Below, piece after piece: positions 1-7,477 of a DNA stretch of 14,084 nt; the stretch's first letter is position 1; each line of letters starts with the position of its first letter. A model generated the notes under the pieces. It was given only the letters and a program-made list of their open reading frames with translations, was not told where the DNA came from and searched no databases. This stretch comes from Clostridioides sp. GTDB taxonomy: Bacteria; Bacillota; Clostridia; Peptostreptococcales; Peptostreptococcaceae. Location of the stretch: positions 1 to 14,084 of the forward strand of contig JAISUA010000180.1 of the NCBI GenBank assembly GCA_031272305.1, in the 5' to 3' direction. A program made the translations under genes and the position numbers.

Positions 1-585
1 AAGCGGAAGTTTATTATGGTGCAGTTGCCGGAAGTGTGTGACGAAAAAAGCGAGGCGTATAAAGCAGGGTACAAGAATATTTGCGAAATCGGCAAGGAGC
101 GTATTCGTCGTGCTGGCGACAAGATTGTTGAAGAAAATCCACTGCTTGCAGATAAATTGGATATTGGTTTCAAAGTTTTTGAGCTATCTAAATCGAATAT
201 CAAAAAATGGAACTCTGATACAAAAAATTTAGAAGAGCAAATAGAATTCAGCGAAGATAATTTTGAAGAAGGTTCAAAACCACTAGACATTGTATATGAA
301 ATCTTGCTTAAGCAAGGTCTTGATTTGACTTATCCAATCAAAGAACATACTCTTAGAGAAGTAGTAGTGTATGATATCGCATATGGTGCTATGTTTGTAG
401 TATTAGGTGAAAAAATAACAAGTGATGTAGCAGAGTTTATTAAAAAAGAAATTGGAGAACAAGAATTAGAAAATACAGTTATTGTTTTCCAAGATGAAAA
501 ATTTGAAAGTGACAGTGAAAAATTAAATATCATTGAACAATTAAATGAAATTGGTGTTAAATACGATGATATTTTAAGCATATAA
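1..585 (+). CDS. mod: Type III restriction-modification methyltransferase (Mod), C-terminal part, cut by left edge
   Basis: The frame is open from base 1 and ends at TAA 583-585, so this is the last 194 residues of a longer protein; the ATG at 16 is internal. The opening residues KFIMVQLPE and the block ICEIGKERIRRAG are typical of the end of the catalytic domain of type III adenine methyltransferases. The remainder matches the C-terminal region that follows in Mod proteins. The SAM-binding and catalytic motifs lie off the window. Mod methylates an asymmetric site and gives the Mod-Res complex its specificity. res begins 24 bases downstream, which fits one operon. GC content drops sharply inside this gene: about 48% in bases 1-120 against about 29% in 121-240, counted by hand. 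That points to a mosaic gene. The family call rests on this C-terminal block plus the adjacent res. Confidence 0.9.
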   Translation, partial: KRKFIMVQLPEVCDEKSEAYKAGYKNICEIGKERIRRAGDKIVEENPLLADKLDIGFKVFELSKSNIKKWNSDTKNLEEQIEFSEDNFEEGSKPLDIVYEILLKQGLDLTYPIKEHTLREVVVYDIAYGAMFVVLGEKITSDVAEFIKKEIGEQELENTVIVFQDEKFESDSEKLNIIEQLNEIGVKYDDILSI

Positions 586-609
586 ACTGGGGGAAAGGAG
601 GAGTAAGTT

Positions 610-3600
610 TTGAAAATACAATTTGATACACTAGATTATCAAACAAAAGCTGTACAAGCTGCTGTGAAAGTTTTTGAAGGTCAAACAATCAAACAATCAA
701 ATTTCACAATTTCAGAAGAATTAGTTAAAAGTACATTTTTTGCTGAGGATGGAATTGGTATTGGTAATCGTATTATCATAAATGAAGAGCAGATGTTAAA
801 AAACGTAAATAAAGTACAAATTCAGAATGGGATTGTGATAAGCGACAATCTATACGGAACTAACACTAGTTTTCCTCAGTTTAATATTGAAATGGAAACA
901 GGAACTGGTAAGACATTTGTTTATTTAAAGACAATTTTAGAGTTAAACAAAATTTATGATTTTAAAAAATTTGTAATAGTTGTTCCAAGTGTGGCAATTA
1001 AAGAAGGTGTACTTAAGTCGTTTCAAATAACTAAAGATTATTTTAAAAATCAATATAATGGAGTTATATATGATTTGTTTATGTTTGATAGTAGCAAACT
1101 TGATCGTGTACGTAGTTTTGCATCTGCTAATACTATTGATATTATGGTTACTACTATTCAAGCGTTCAACAAAGATACAAATGTTATGAATAGAGAAAAT
1201 GACCAACTATCAGGCGTTCGTCCGATTGATTTGATTGCAGAGACAAGACCAATTGTAATCATAGATGAACCACAATCTGTCGATAATACAGATTTAGCAA
1301 AAGATGCTATTACAAGTCTAAGTCCTTCAGCTGGATTTCGTTATTCGGCAACTCATCGTGACACTTCTTATCCTACTATTTATAGATTAGGTGCAGTTGA
1401 TGCTTATGATAACAGATTAGTTAAACAAATCGAAGTAGCTGGTATTGAGATAAATGAAGATGGGAATAGAGCACATTTAAAATTGATAGAAGTAAAAACA
1501 GGTAAGAGTGGAATCTCTGCAAGAGTTGAAATGTATAAAAAGAAACGTAATGAGGTAGATAAAACTATCGTGACTCTAAAGGCAGGTGATGATATATTTA
1601 ATAAAACTAAGTTACAAGTTTATGAAGAAGTTGGATTTGTTCAAGATATTGATGCTACACCAGGTTTTGAGTCAGTAACTTTCTCTGGTAATCCAGAAAA
1701 AATTACTTTGGAATCAGCTACACTTGAAGATGAAGCCATAAAGCGTGCTCAAATCGCAAAAACAATTGAGGAACATTTAAATAAAGAACTGTCTTTTAAA
1801 CATCAAGGTTTACGGATTAAAGTTTTGAGTCTATTCTTTTTAGACAAAGTTGAAAATTACAGAATTTATGATGAAGAAGGAAATCCATCTCCAGGTCGTT
1901 ATGCAAGAATTTTTGAAGAAGAGTACAATCGTTTGATCAAACTTTCTAAATACAAAGAGTTAAATGATATAGATGTTCCAGTAGAAGAAGTACATGATGG
2001 ATATTTTTCAGCAGATAAAAAAGGAAAGTTAAAAAATACAAACGGAACAACAAAAGATGATGAATCAACTTATGAAATGATTATGAAAAACAAAGAAGGA
2101 TTATTGACATTCTTTGATGAGTCTAAAGGAAATACTGCAAAAGCTAATAAAATTAGATTTATTTTCTCTCATTCAGCTTTGAAAGAAGGATGGGATAATC
2201 CAAATGTATTCCAAATAGCAACATTACTCGAGACTAAAGCTACGATTACTAAACGACACACAATTGGTCGTGGACTTCGTATTGCAGTCAATGAAGATGG
2301 AAAGCGTATGATACGAGAAGGAATAAATATATTGACGGTCATGGCAAATGAGAGTTATAAAGATTTTGCTGAAGGACTTCAAAAAGAATATGAAGAAGAT
2401 GGTATTAGATTTGGTATTTTTGAAAAATATAGTTTTGCAACGATTATTATTAAGCAAGATGATGTTACAGAAGAAAGTGAACCTCTTGGAAAGATAAAGT
2501 CTGTTAAGCTATTTGAAGAGCTAAAATCACAAGAATACATCAATAATTCTGGACGTGCTACAGATAAGCTAAAAAAAGCAATAAAGGATGGAAAAATTGA
2601 AGTATCAGAAGAATTCCAAGAAATTATTCCAAAAATATTGGGTGTCGCAAAATCTAAGATAAAGAGTCTTGAAATAAAAAATGCAAAGGATAAAGTCGAA
2701 GTGAATGTAATAAAAGAGGCATTGGCGGATGATTTTTTAGAACTTTGGAACAAGATTAAATATAAGACAACTTATCGTATTGACTTTGATTCCAAAAAAC
2801 TTATCAAAGATGCTGTTTACGGCAATGAATTATTTGATGGAATTAATTCTATTCAGACACGCAAGGGAACATATCTTTACAAAAAAGCTGATGTTAAATT
2901 AACGGAAGCAGGAGTAAAAGCAGATGCAAATAGCGAAAGTAGTGTTCGTGCTAATACTGAAGGTTCTTATAAACTTCCAGATATTATTACTTATTTGCAA
3001 AATCAAACTAATCTAACGCGTAGAACTATAGTAGCAATTTTACAAAAGGTAAATAATTTGGACTGCTTTAAAAATAATCCATTGTCTTATATGAATCAAT
3101 CAGCGAAAATTATTAATGCAATCAAAAATCAATTGATTGTCGATGGTATTGAGTATACTCGTGTTGATGATGAATATGAACAAAAGTTATTTACTACTAA
3201 AACATTGAATGCTTATTTAGGTGAGAATGGCAATTCAATAAAAGTTGATAAAACGAAAGCAAAAACACTTTATGACTATGTAGTTACAGACTCAAATGTT
3301 GAAAAAGAATTTGCATATAAAGCTGAAAATGATGATAATGTTAAGTTCTATATTAAGTTGCCAGATTGGTTCAAAATACGTACACCTCTTGGACCATATA
3401 ATCCAGATTGGGCGTTGTTGTACGAAAAAGATGAGGAACAACATTTGTACTTTATTGTAGAAACAAAAGGTGATACTAGTGATGAGCAACTTCGTCCTCA
3501 CGAACGAGCAAAAATAAAGGCAGGAGAAAAACACTTCAAAGCAATAGATACTGACATTCGATTCAAACGTGTTAGAGATGAATATGAGATAAGAGAATAA
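610..3600 (+). CDS. res: Type III restriction endonuclease subunit (Res)
   Basis: This complete 996-residue protein is of usual length for Res subunits. It is the ATP-dependent translocase and nuclease of a type III system and cuts only in complex with Mod. Superfamily 2 helicase motifs are clear: Walker A METGTGKT at 95-102; Walker B variant IDEPQ at 218-222; motif III YSATH at 245-249; motif V HSALKEGWDNP at 521-531; and motif VI IGRGLR at 552-557. The C-terminal nuclease shows a PD...ExK signature, with P932-D933 followed by E951-T-K953. The start is TTG at 610, supported by an AAAGGAGGAG ribosome site at 594-603 and by the absence of a nearby ATG. No motif is missing, so the protein looks active. 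Its last codons are echoed in frame just after the stop. An intrinsic terminator at 3780-3813 probably ends the operon. Confidence 0.96.
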   Translation: MKIQFDTLDYQTKAVQAAVKVFEGQTIKQSNFTISEELVKSTFFAEDGIGIGNRIIINEEQMLKNVNKVQIQNGIVISDNLYGTNTSFPQFNIEMETGTGKTFVYLKTILELNKIYDFKKFVIVVPSVAIKEGVLKSFQITKDYFKNQYNGVIYDLFMFDSSKLDRVRSFASANTIDIMVTTIQAFNKDTNVMNRENDQLSGVRPIDLIAETRPIVIIDEPQSVDNTDLAKDAITSLSPSAGFRYSATHRDTSYPTIYRLGAVDAYDNRLVKQIEVAGIEINEDGNRAHLKLIEVKTGKSGISARVEMYKKKRNEVDKTIVTLKAGDDIFNKTKLQVYEEVGFVQDIDATPGFESVTFSGNPEKITLESATLEDEAIKRAQIAKTIEEHLNKELSFKHQGLRIKVLSLFFLDKVENYRIYDEEGNPSPGRYARIFEEEYNRLIKLSKYKELNDIDVPVEEVHDGYFSADKKGKLKNTNGTTKDDESTYEMIMKNKEGLLTFFDESKGNTAKANKIRFIFSHSALKEGWDNPNVFQIATLLETKATITKRHTIGRGLRIAVNEDGKRMIREGINILTVMANESYKDFAEGLQKEYEEDGIRFGIFEKYSFATIIIKQDDVTEESEPLGKIKSVKLFEELKSQEYINNSGRATDKLKKAIKDGKIEVSEEFQEIIPKILGVAKSKIKSLEIKNAKDKVEVNVIKEALADDFLELWNKIKYKTTYRIDFDSKKLIKDAVYGNELFDGINSIQTRKGTYLYKKADVKLTEAGVKADANSESSVRANTEGSYKLPDIITYLQNQTNLTRRTIVAILQKVNNLDCFKNNPLSYMNQSAKIINAIKNQLIVDGIEYTRVDDEYEQKLFTTKTLNAYLGENGNSIKVDKTKAKTLYDYVVTDSNVEKEFAYKAENDDNVKFYIKLPDWFKIRTPLGPYNPDWALLYEKDEEQHLYFIVETKGDTSDEQLRPHERAKIKAGEKHFKAIDTDIRFKRVRDEYEIRE

Positions 3601-3714
3601 ATGAATTTCATTCACTTGACTAATTTATATATACTTCCTCGAGTTAGAGATGAAGCTGAGATAAGAGCATAAATGAATTGTATTAACTATATTCACGAGA
3701 TTGGTGAACTTAAT
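3571..3714 (+). repeat. In-frame 72-bp duplication of the res 3' end
   Basis: The stretch 3571-3608 (last res codons, stop and 8 more bases) recurs at 3643-3680 with 34 of 38 bases identical. The offset is 72 bases, so the res frame is kept. The second copy would read VRDEAEIRA and then TAA, against VRDEYEIRE and TAA in res. Similarity fades after about 40 bases. The copy probably marks a past tandem duplication or a recombination junction. No ribosome site suggests it is translated alone. Confidence 0.8.
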
Positions 3715-3779
3715 TAACTTATCACTATAGATTACAATTTACAATTCTAGATTGTGGAACACTTGAATGAGATCTGTGA

Positions 3780-3813
3780 GTGAGGATAATCTTATGATTA
3801 TCTTCACTTTTTT
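3780..3813 (+). terminator. Intrinsic terminator downstream of res
   Basis: GTGAGGATAATC (3780-3791) pairs with GATTATCTTCAC (3796-3807) in a 12-bp stem with one G-U pair and a TTAT loop. Six T follow at 3808-3813. It lies 180 bases after the res stop and is the first convincing terminator for the mod-res operon. Confidence 0.8.
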
Positions 3814-3861
3814 GTTTCAGAAGTTTATTTTTTTATGCAACTTCCACTTAAATATTATAGA

Positions 3862-3906
3862 GTCAATTAATGTTACATATGAATATCCATCTAATTGACA
3901 AAGAAC
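3862..3906. repeat. 45-bp dispersed box, copy A
   Basis: This is the first of three 45-bp copies of one box in the window; the others are at 3949-3993 and 13451-13495. It matches copy B at 38 of 45 positions and copy C at 37 of 45. The last 15 bases (TAATTGACAAAGAAC) are identical in all three. This copy also has a perfect 8-bp inverted repeat, GTCAATTA at 3862-3869 and TAATTGAC at 3892-3899. Unlike the other two it has no terminator stem on its left side. It contains no gene. Confidence 0.75.
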
Positions 3907-3914
3907 CGAAATTT

Positions 3915-3942
3915 AAAAAGAGCTTCAAAATTAATGAAGCTC
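3915..3942 (-). terminator. Terminator stem of repeat copy B, read in the prsA direction
   Basis: GAGCTTC (3920-3926) pairs with GAAGCTC (3936-3942) around the 9-base loop AAAATTAAT. Five A at 3915-3919 become a U tract on the minus strand. So the stem can end minus-strand transcripts from the isomerase gene, about 220 bases past its stop. On the plus strand the stem is followed by CCGTTCTG, which makes it a poor terminator in that direction. Stem and loop match the terminator at 13416-13450. Confidence 0.65.
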
Positions 3943-3948
3943 CGTTCT

Positions 3949-3993
3949 GTGAATTAATATTATATGGGAATTTCCAACTAATTGACAAAGAAC
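3949..3993. repeat. 45-bp dispersed box, copy B, joined to a terminator stem
   Basis: It matches copy C at 40 of 45 positions and has the same order: a GAGCTTC/GAAGCTC stem, a 6-base spacer, then the box. It lies 3' of the minus-strand isomerase gene, just as copy C lies 3' of the minus-strand M15 gene. Stem plus box therefore seems to travel as one downstream module. Confidence 0.75.
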
Positions 3994-4001
3994 CCAAAAA
4001 T

Positions 4002-4091
4002 ATAAAAGATATTGCTTACGAGATTCGATTAGAAACTTTACTCACACAAATTGCGAGATCAGCGACTGAATCTAAGAGCAATATCTTTTAT
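4002..4091. repeat. 90-nt hairpin element, copy 1
   Basis: A perfect 15-bp outer stem joins ATAAAAGATATTGCT (4002-4016) with AGCAATATCTTTTAT (4077-4091). A 4-base/3-base internal loop follows, then an inner stem AGATTC (4021-4026) with GAATCT (4068-4073). The 53-bp span from AGATTC to GAATCT recurs at exactly the same length at 5708-5760, with 33 of 53 identical bases. The ends are conserved and the middle varies. It lies 73 bases past the isomerase stop. It could be a 3' RNA structure, a terminator-like element or a mobile palindromic repeat. Confidence 0.65.
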
Positions 4092-4170
4092 CTTTTAATA
4101 TGATTAATGAAATAAATCGAATTCTATTTATCTTTTACTATGATTAATGAAATAAATCAAACTCTATTTA
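4091..4170. repeat. 40-bp tandem duplication over the end of the isomerase gene
   Basis: Two 40-bp units, 4091-4130 and 4131-4170, are identical at 37 of 40 positions. The right unit covers the stop codon at 4164-4166. The left unit begins where the outer stem of the hairpin element ends. It looks like a recent slippage or recombination product. Confidence 0.85.
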
Positions 4171-4916
4171 TAGCTTACTTTATTGCCATATTTAGCTTTT
4201 AATTCGTTTATTTTTTGTGCATAAGCATCATTTTGTTTTTGATAAGTAAGATTTTTTTCGATATCTCCTTTTACATCTTCGAAAGGAACTTGAGCAGATG
4301 GATTTTTTTCTCCAAGTTTGATCAAGTGGTAACCAAATTGTGTCTTAACAGGTTCAGATAATTCACCGTTATTCATTTTGAAAACTACTTCTTCAAATTC
4401 AGGAACCATTTGTCCTTTTGAGAAAGTTCCCAAATCTCCACCGTTCATATTTGAAGGACAAGTTGAAAATTCTTTAGCAGCATCTTCAAATGAGATTTCT
4501 TCTGATTTGATTTTTGCTAATATTTCGTTTGCTTTTTCTTCTGTTTCTACTAAGATATGTTTAGCAGATGCAGTTTCAGGTGCTATGAATTTTTCTTTGT
4601 TATCATTGTAGAAAGCTTCTTTTTCTTCATCAGTTACTGTTATTTTGTTCAAAACTTTAGCAATAGCCAATTGTTTCATTAAATTTACTTTGATTTTTTC
4701 AAGTTCGTTTAAGAAACTTTCTTCTTTATCTAGACCATCTTCTTTTGCTTCTAAATAGAATAATTCTTGGTTTATAAGGTCTTCAAGAAGTTGTTTTTTT
4801 CCTTCTTCAGTGTTATAGTTCATCATTTGATATTGATTCATTGTTTTTAGTGCGTTTTCAATTTCATCACTAGTTATTTCGTGTTCGCCTACTGTAGCTA
4901 GAACTTTATTTTCCAT
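4164..4916 (-). CDS. Parvulin-type peptidyl-prolyl cis-trans isomerase, PrsA/SurA-like, without signal peptide
   Basis: This 250-residue protein has a SurA-type N-terminal chaperone region (about 1-110), starting VLATVGEHEITSDEIE, and a PpiC/rotamase domain at about 115-203. Parvulin active-site residues are visible: H120 in SAKHILV, C153 in STCPS, M170 and F174 in the QMVPEF block, and H197 in FGYHLIK. A charged, probably helical tail follows. PrsA itself is a lipoprotein with a signal peptide. Here the N-terminus (MENKVLATVG) has neither a hydrophobic segment nor a lipobox, so a cytosolic foldase is more likely. The start is supported by AAAAGGAG six bases upstream and by a good promoter at 4959-4987. 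A minus-strand terminator lies at 3915-3942. The gene appears to stand alone. Confidence 0.9.
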   Translation of the reverse strand: MENKVLATVGEHEITSDEIENALKTMNQYQMMNYNTEEGKKQLLEDLINQELFYLEAKEDGLDKEESFLNELEKIKVNLMKQLAIAKVLNKITVTDEEKEAFYNDNKEKFIAPETASAKHILVETEEKANEILAKIKSEEISFEDAAKEFSTCPSNMNGGDLGTFSKGQMVPEFEEVVFKMNNGELSEPVKTQFGYHLIKLGEKNPSAQVPFEDVKGDIEKNLTYQKQNDAYAQKINELKAKYGNKVSYK

Positions 4917-4958
4917 ATGAGACTCCTTTTCATTTTTAAATTTTTATCACTAAATTAA

Positions 4959-4987
4959 ATGATAACAAAAAAAACAAGTATTGTCCA
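4959..4987 (-). promoter_or_regulatory. Sigma-A-type promoter of the isomerase gene
   Basis: On the minus strand, TGGACA (4987-4982) and TATCAT (4964-4959) are 17 bases apart. Each hexamer matches consensus at five of six positions. The -10 box is about 43 bases upstream of the ATG. Confidence 0.65.
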
Positions 4988-5193
4988 ATAAAATTGTGAT
5001 CAATTTATAAATATATAAATTGCAACATTAAATTCTTCATTAAAATATTTCTCAAAAATAATGTGTTAAATTTTTCATTATATATAAAAGTAGTTTTGAT
5101 ATTCCTTAAATATATATAGAAATTATTTCATAAATATTCATAGCTTAATAATATTTAATATATAGATTTATCTAAGGATAAAACAAGTTATTT

Positions 5194-5628
5194 TTAATAG
5201 TATATTGCTATTACAAATAGTAAGAGAGATGCCATGATTCCAACGACTCCTTCTTGTTGCTTATATTTGATAGTTTTGATAGTTGAAATATAAAAATAAA
5301 TTCCGGTCACAACAAATTTAATCAAAAGTACAGTGAGAATTTTGGGGAAAATTACAAAACTAAAGAGAGTTATTATAAACGTAATGATAGAAAAAACATT
5401 ATAATAAATGTCTATAGTATTTATTTGAAAGTGGCTTCTTTTTTTGTAAATTATAAATAAAATTAAGTACAATAAAGAAAAAACAACGTATAGAATTACA
5501 AATGTTTTTTCTAAAAATGGTTGGCTGAGAACTCTCCATTTGAACCAAATTATAGGCCAAAATAAAAGGTACATTGCTCTAAAATAATATTCAAGAAACC
5601 TATCTTCGTAAATCTTCTTATCGCTCAT
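5194..5628 (-). CDS. Small multi-pass membrane protein, unknown function
   Basis: I do not recognise this protein. With the start used here it has 144 residues, opening MSDKKIYEDRF. Hydrophobic helices lie at about 43-61, 78-95, 97-115 and 127-143, with a weaker one at 18-30, so four or five membrane spans are likely. Short loops are rich in lysine. A GTG nine bases upstream (5637) would add three residues, but it abuts the only ribosome site (GAAAGGG). The ATG at 5628 has that site at a spacing of 8, so I chose it. The upstream spacer holds the second hairpin element. No enzyme motif, cysteine pair or signal peptide is seen. It could be a transport accessory or an orphan membrane protein. 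Confidence 0.75.
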   Translation of the reverse strand: MSDKKIYEDRFLEYYFRAMYLLFWPIIWFKWRVLSQPFLEKTFVILYVVFSLLYLILFIIYKKRSHFQINTIDIYYNVFSIITFIITLFSFVIFPKILTVLLIKFVVTGIYFYISTIKTIKYKQQEGVVGIMASLLLFVIAIYY

Positions 5629-5686
5629 ATCATTCACCCTTTCAATACGTAGTTTTTTTAGCGAATTTTATGTAATTTAACAAAAT

Positions 5687-5779
5687 AGCTTACGAAGATT
5701 GTTTGGAAGATTCGATTTGAGGATTACGCTTAAATGAAGGCGATATCAGCTAACGAATCTAAAAACAATTTCATAAGCT
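5687..5779. repeat. Hairpin element, copy 2
   Basis: Three nested stems are visible: AGCTTA (5687-5692) with TAAGCT (5774-5779); ATTGTTT (5698-5704) with AAACAAT (5763-5769); and AGATTCG (5708-5714) with CGAATCT (5754-5760). The 53-base core has the same length as in copy 1. The second stem differs from copy 1 by a paired change, C-G there and T-A here, so pairing is kept. It lies about 60 bases upstream of the membrane protein start on the minus strand. It could be a leader structure or the 3' region of the gene before it. Confidence 0.65.
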
Positions 5780-5788
5780 TATGTTTAT

Positions 5789-5902
5789 AATGTTTCATAT
5801 CATATATTTTAGTTAAATAAAACAAAAGTTATTTGAAAAAGAACTTTTATGAATCTTACAAAAAAGAACTTTTATGAATCTTACAATATGATATGAAACA
5901 TT
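5789..5902. repeat. 114-bp element: 17-bp inverted repeat around a 25-bp tandem repeat
   Basis: AATGTTTCATATCATAT (5789-5805) is the exact reverse complement of 5886-5902. Inside are two identical 25-bp units (5836-5860 and 5861-5885) containing GAACTTTTATGAATCTTACA. AAAAGTT (5824-5830) can also pair with AACTTTT (5842-5848 or 5867-5873). There is no T tract after the stem and no clear target-site duplication. It is neither a plain terminator nor a proven mobile element. Confidence 0.8.
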
Positions 5903-5956
5903 TAAAGTTTTTTTGCTATAATTTGATTATAAAAATTCAAGTTTTGGACCGAATTT

Positions 5957-6412
5957 TTAATGATATTTAACTACTATTGCGATTTTTGCTTCAGGATTGT
6001 AATTTACTTGAACAAGTTGATTTTTCTTAATATGTTCAAGATCTTCTCCTCCATATGAAATATGAAGTTTAACAGGTAATTTACCTTGTTTTATAATCGC
6101 AATATATTGTCCTTTTTTTACTTTTTCAAGACTTATCAAATTTCCTGCGTAAGGTTTGAACACTTGAAATTTTTTGCTTGTGTTTTTTACATAAAAGAAC
6201 GCAGCCACTGCTATGATAAGTATTACTGCAACAGTTATCCATCCATTTATTTTTAATAATGGACCAGCTATGGATACAATAAGCATAAGTGCAAAAGGAA
6301 TAAGAGCTTTTTGTAAAATTAACTTACCTATGATTTCATTTGCCTTTTTTTCAGGTCCACTCATTGTTTTTGATCTCGCAAAAGATTCTGCGAATTTATC
6401 TCTGATACCCAT
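5957..6412 (-). CDS. Two-span membrane protein with C-terminal beta-rich domain, unknown function
   Basis: I do not recognise a family. The 151-residue protein has a charged N-terminus (1-30), two closely spaced hydrophobic helices (about 35-52 and 58-75), and a C-terminal part (82-151) with alternating hydrophobic residues. The last part suggests a small beta-barrel or OB-like soluble domain, similar in layout to NfeD-type proteins; that comparison is a guess from layout only. It has no cysteines and no catalytic motif. The start is firm: AGGAGG lies six bases upstream of ATG. It is oriented like the 144-residue membrane protein downstream, but a 328-base spacer full of repeats separates them, so one transcript is uncertain. 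An AAAAATTC/GAATTTTT hairpin (5931-5958) overlaps the stop and could be a weak terminator. Confidence 0.75.
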   Translation of the reverse strand: MGIRDKFAESFARSKTMSGPEKKANEIIGKLILQKALIPFALMLIVSIAGPLLKINGWITVAVILIIAVAAFFYVKNTSKKFQVFKPYAGNLISLEKVKKGQYIAIIKQGKLPVKLHISYGGEDLEHIKKNQLVQVNYNPEAKIAIVVKYH

Positions 6413-6451
6413 TTTTTTCCTCCTAAAAAATAATATTTACTGAATAGTCAA

Positions 6452-6507
6452 TAGAGAATACTCTAATTATTGATATACATAGAGAATACTCTAATTATTG
6501 ATATACA
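6452..6507. repeat. Perfect 28-bp tandem repeat upstream of the 151-residue membrane protein
   Basis: Two identical 28-bp units (6452-6479 and 6480-6507) sit 40-95 bases upstream of the minus-strand ATG at 6412. Each unit holds a short AGAG/CTCT palindrome. On the minus strand each also holds a TATTCT that could serve as a -10 box. The copies could duplicate a promoter or an operator; no matching -35 box convinced me. Confidence 0.85.
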
Positions 6508-6548
6508 ATTAAGTAAAAATTTCTCGTATAAATTATTTTAACATATTA

Positions 6549-6577
6549 TTGAAGAAATTAAAATGATATACTATAAA
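6549..6577 (+). promoter_or_regulatory. Candidate promoter of the D-aminopeptidase gene
   Basis: TTGAAG (6549-6554) and TATAAA (6572-6577) are spaced by 17 bases, 93 bases upstream of the ATG at 6671. Confidence 0.5.
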
Positions 6578-6670
6578 TAAAAGATGATAGTTTTGTAAAA
6601 TTTTTATTAAATTATAGATTTTCTATCTCAGTTTTATCAAGACTATCAAATATAGAGGAAGAGGTGTTTT

Positions 6671-7468
6671 ATGAAAATATATTTAAGTGCTGATATTGAA
6701 GGAACTTGTGGTATAAATCATTGGAATGAGACAGATCCAAAAAAACATGATCATGTATACTTTGCGGATCAAATGTCAAAGGAAGTGGCTGTTGCTTGTG
6801 AAGGTGCAGAAGAAGTTGGAGCAGATGAAATTTTGGTAAAAGATGCTCATTACACTGCTAGAAATATAAAATTAAATTTGCTTCCAAAGAGTGCGAAATT
6901 GTTTAGAGGTTGGTCAAAAGATCCTCTTGTTATGATGTCTGGAATAGATGAAACATATGATGCTTGTTTGTTTACTGGTTATCATAATGGAGCAGGATTA
7001 GAAGGCAATCCTCTATGTCACACTATGGACACTATGTTTAGTTATATAAAAATAAATGGTATGATAGCGACTGAATTTGTTATAAGTGCGTATATTTGTG
7101 CATATTATGGAGTTCCTGTGGCATTTTTGAGTGGAGATAAAGCTCTTTGTGAAGGAGCTAAGAAGTTTCTTCCTAATATAGTGACAGTAGCAGTGAATGA
7201 AGGTTGTGGAGCAGAAGGAACGATTTCTATACATCCAGATTTAGCAATTGAAAGAATAAAAGCAGGTGTTAAGGAAGCATTAAGTGGTGATTTATCAAGA
7301 CATTTGCTTGAACTTCCAGAGCATTTCGAAGTTGAGATGAGATACAAAGAGAGAACACCTGCGTATAAGGCATCATTCTATCCTGGAATGAAGATGATAG
7401 ATCCAAATACAGTAGTATTTAAAACAGATGACTACTATGAAGTCATGAGAATGATGTTGTTCGTATAA
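6671..7468 (+). CDS. dppA: M55 family D-aminopeptidase, DppA-like
   Basis: This 265-residue protein is close to the family length and is probably complete. DppA is a zinc enzyme that removes N-terminal D-amino acids from short peptides and assembles as a ring-shaped decamer in Bacillus subtilis. The metal and catalytic residues are in place: D8 and E10 in SADIEG, H60 in KDAH, H105 in GYHNGA, H117 in LCHTMD, and E135 in IATEFV. There is no signal peptide, so it should be cytosolic. The start has GAGGTG five bases upstream. In Bacillus dppA leads a dipeptide transport operon. Here it stands alone, converging on an M20 peptidase gene only 9 bases away, with no terminator between. A role in recycling D-Ala-containing wall peptides is inferred from the family. 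Confidence 0.92.
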   Translation: MKIYLSADIEGTCGINHWNETDPKKHDHVYFADQMSKEVAVACEGAEEVGADEILVKDAHYTARNIKLNLLPKSAKLFRGWSKDPLVMMSGIDETYDACLFTGYHNGAGLEGNPLCHTMDTMFSYIKINGMIATEFVISAYICAYYGVPVAFLSGDKALCEGAKKFLPNIVTVAVNEGCGAEGTISIHPDLAIERIKAGVKEALSGDLSRHLLELPEHFEVEMRYKERTPAYKASFYPGMKMIDPNTVVFKTDDYYEVMRMMLFV

Positions 7469-7477
7469 AAAAGATTT

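Noticed and set aside
3601..3672. 24-codon ORF starting directly after the res stop
   Set aside because: It has no ribosome site. It is explained by the duplicated res tail being in the same frame.
1..3813. Larger defence island around the type III system
   Set aside because: Only mod and res are present, and the genes to the right are housekeeping or metabolic. The left side is outside the window.
3870..4103. 77-codon open frame on the plus strand
   Set aside because: It runs through box copies A and B, a terminator stem and a hairpin element, has no ribosome site, and its repeated LIDKEP comes from the DNA repeat.
5719..5797. Minus-strand 22-codon ORF opening MKHYKHKL across hairpin copy 2
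   Set aside because: It lies within the inverted repeats, lacks a ribosome site, and the matching stretch in copy 1 has stops on either side.
5789..5902. Insertion sequence
   Set aside because: It is only 114 bp with no transposase and no target duplication that I could find.
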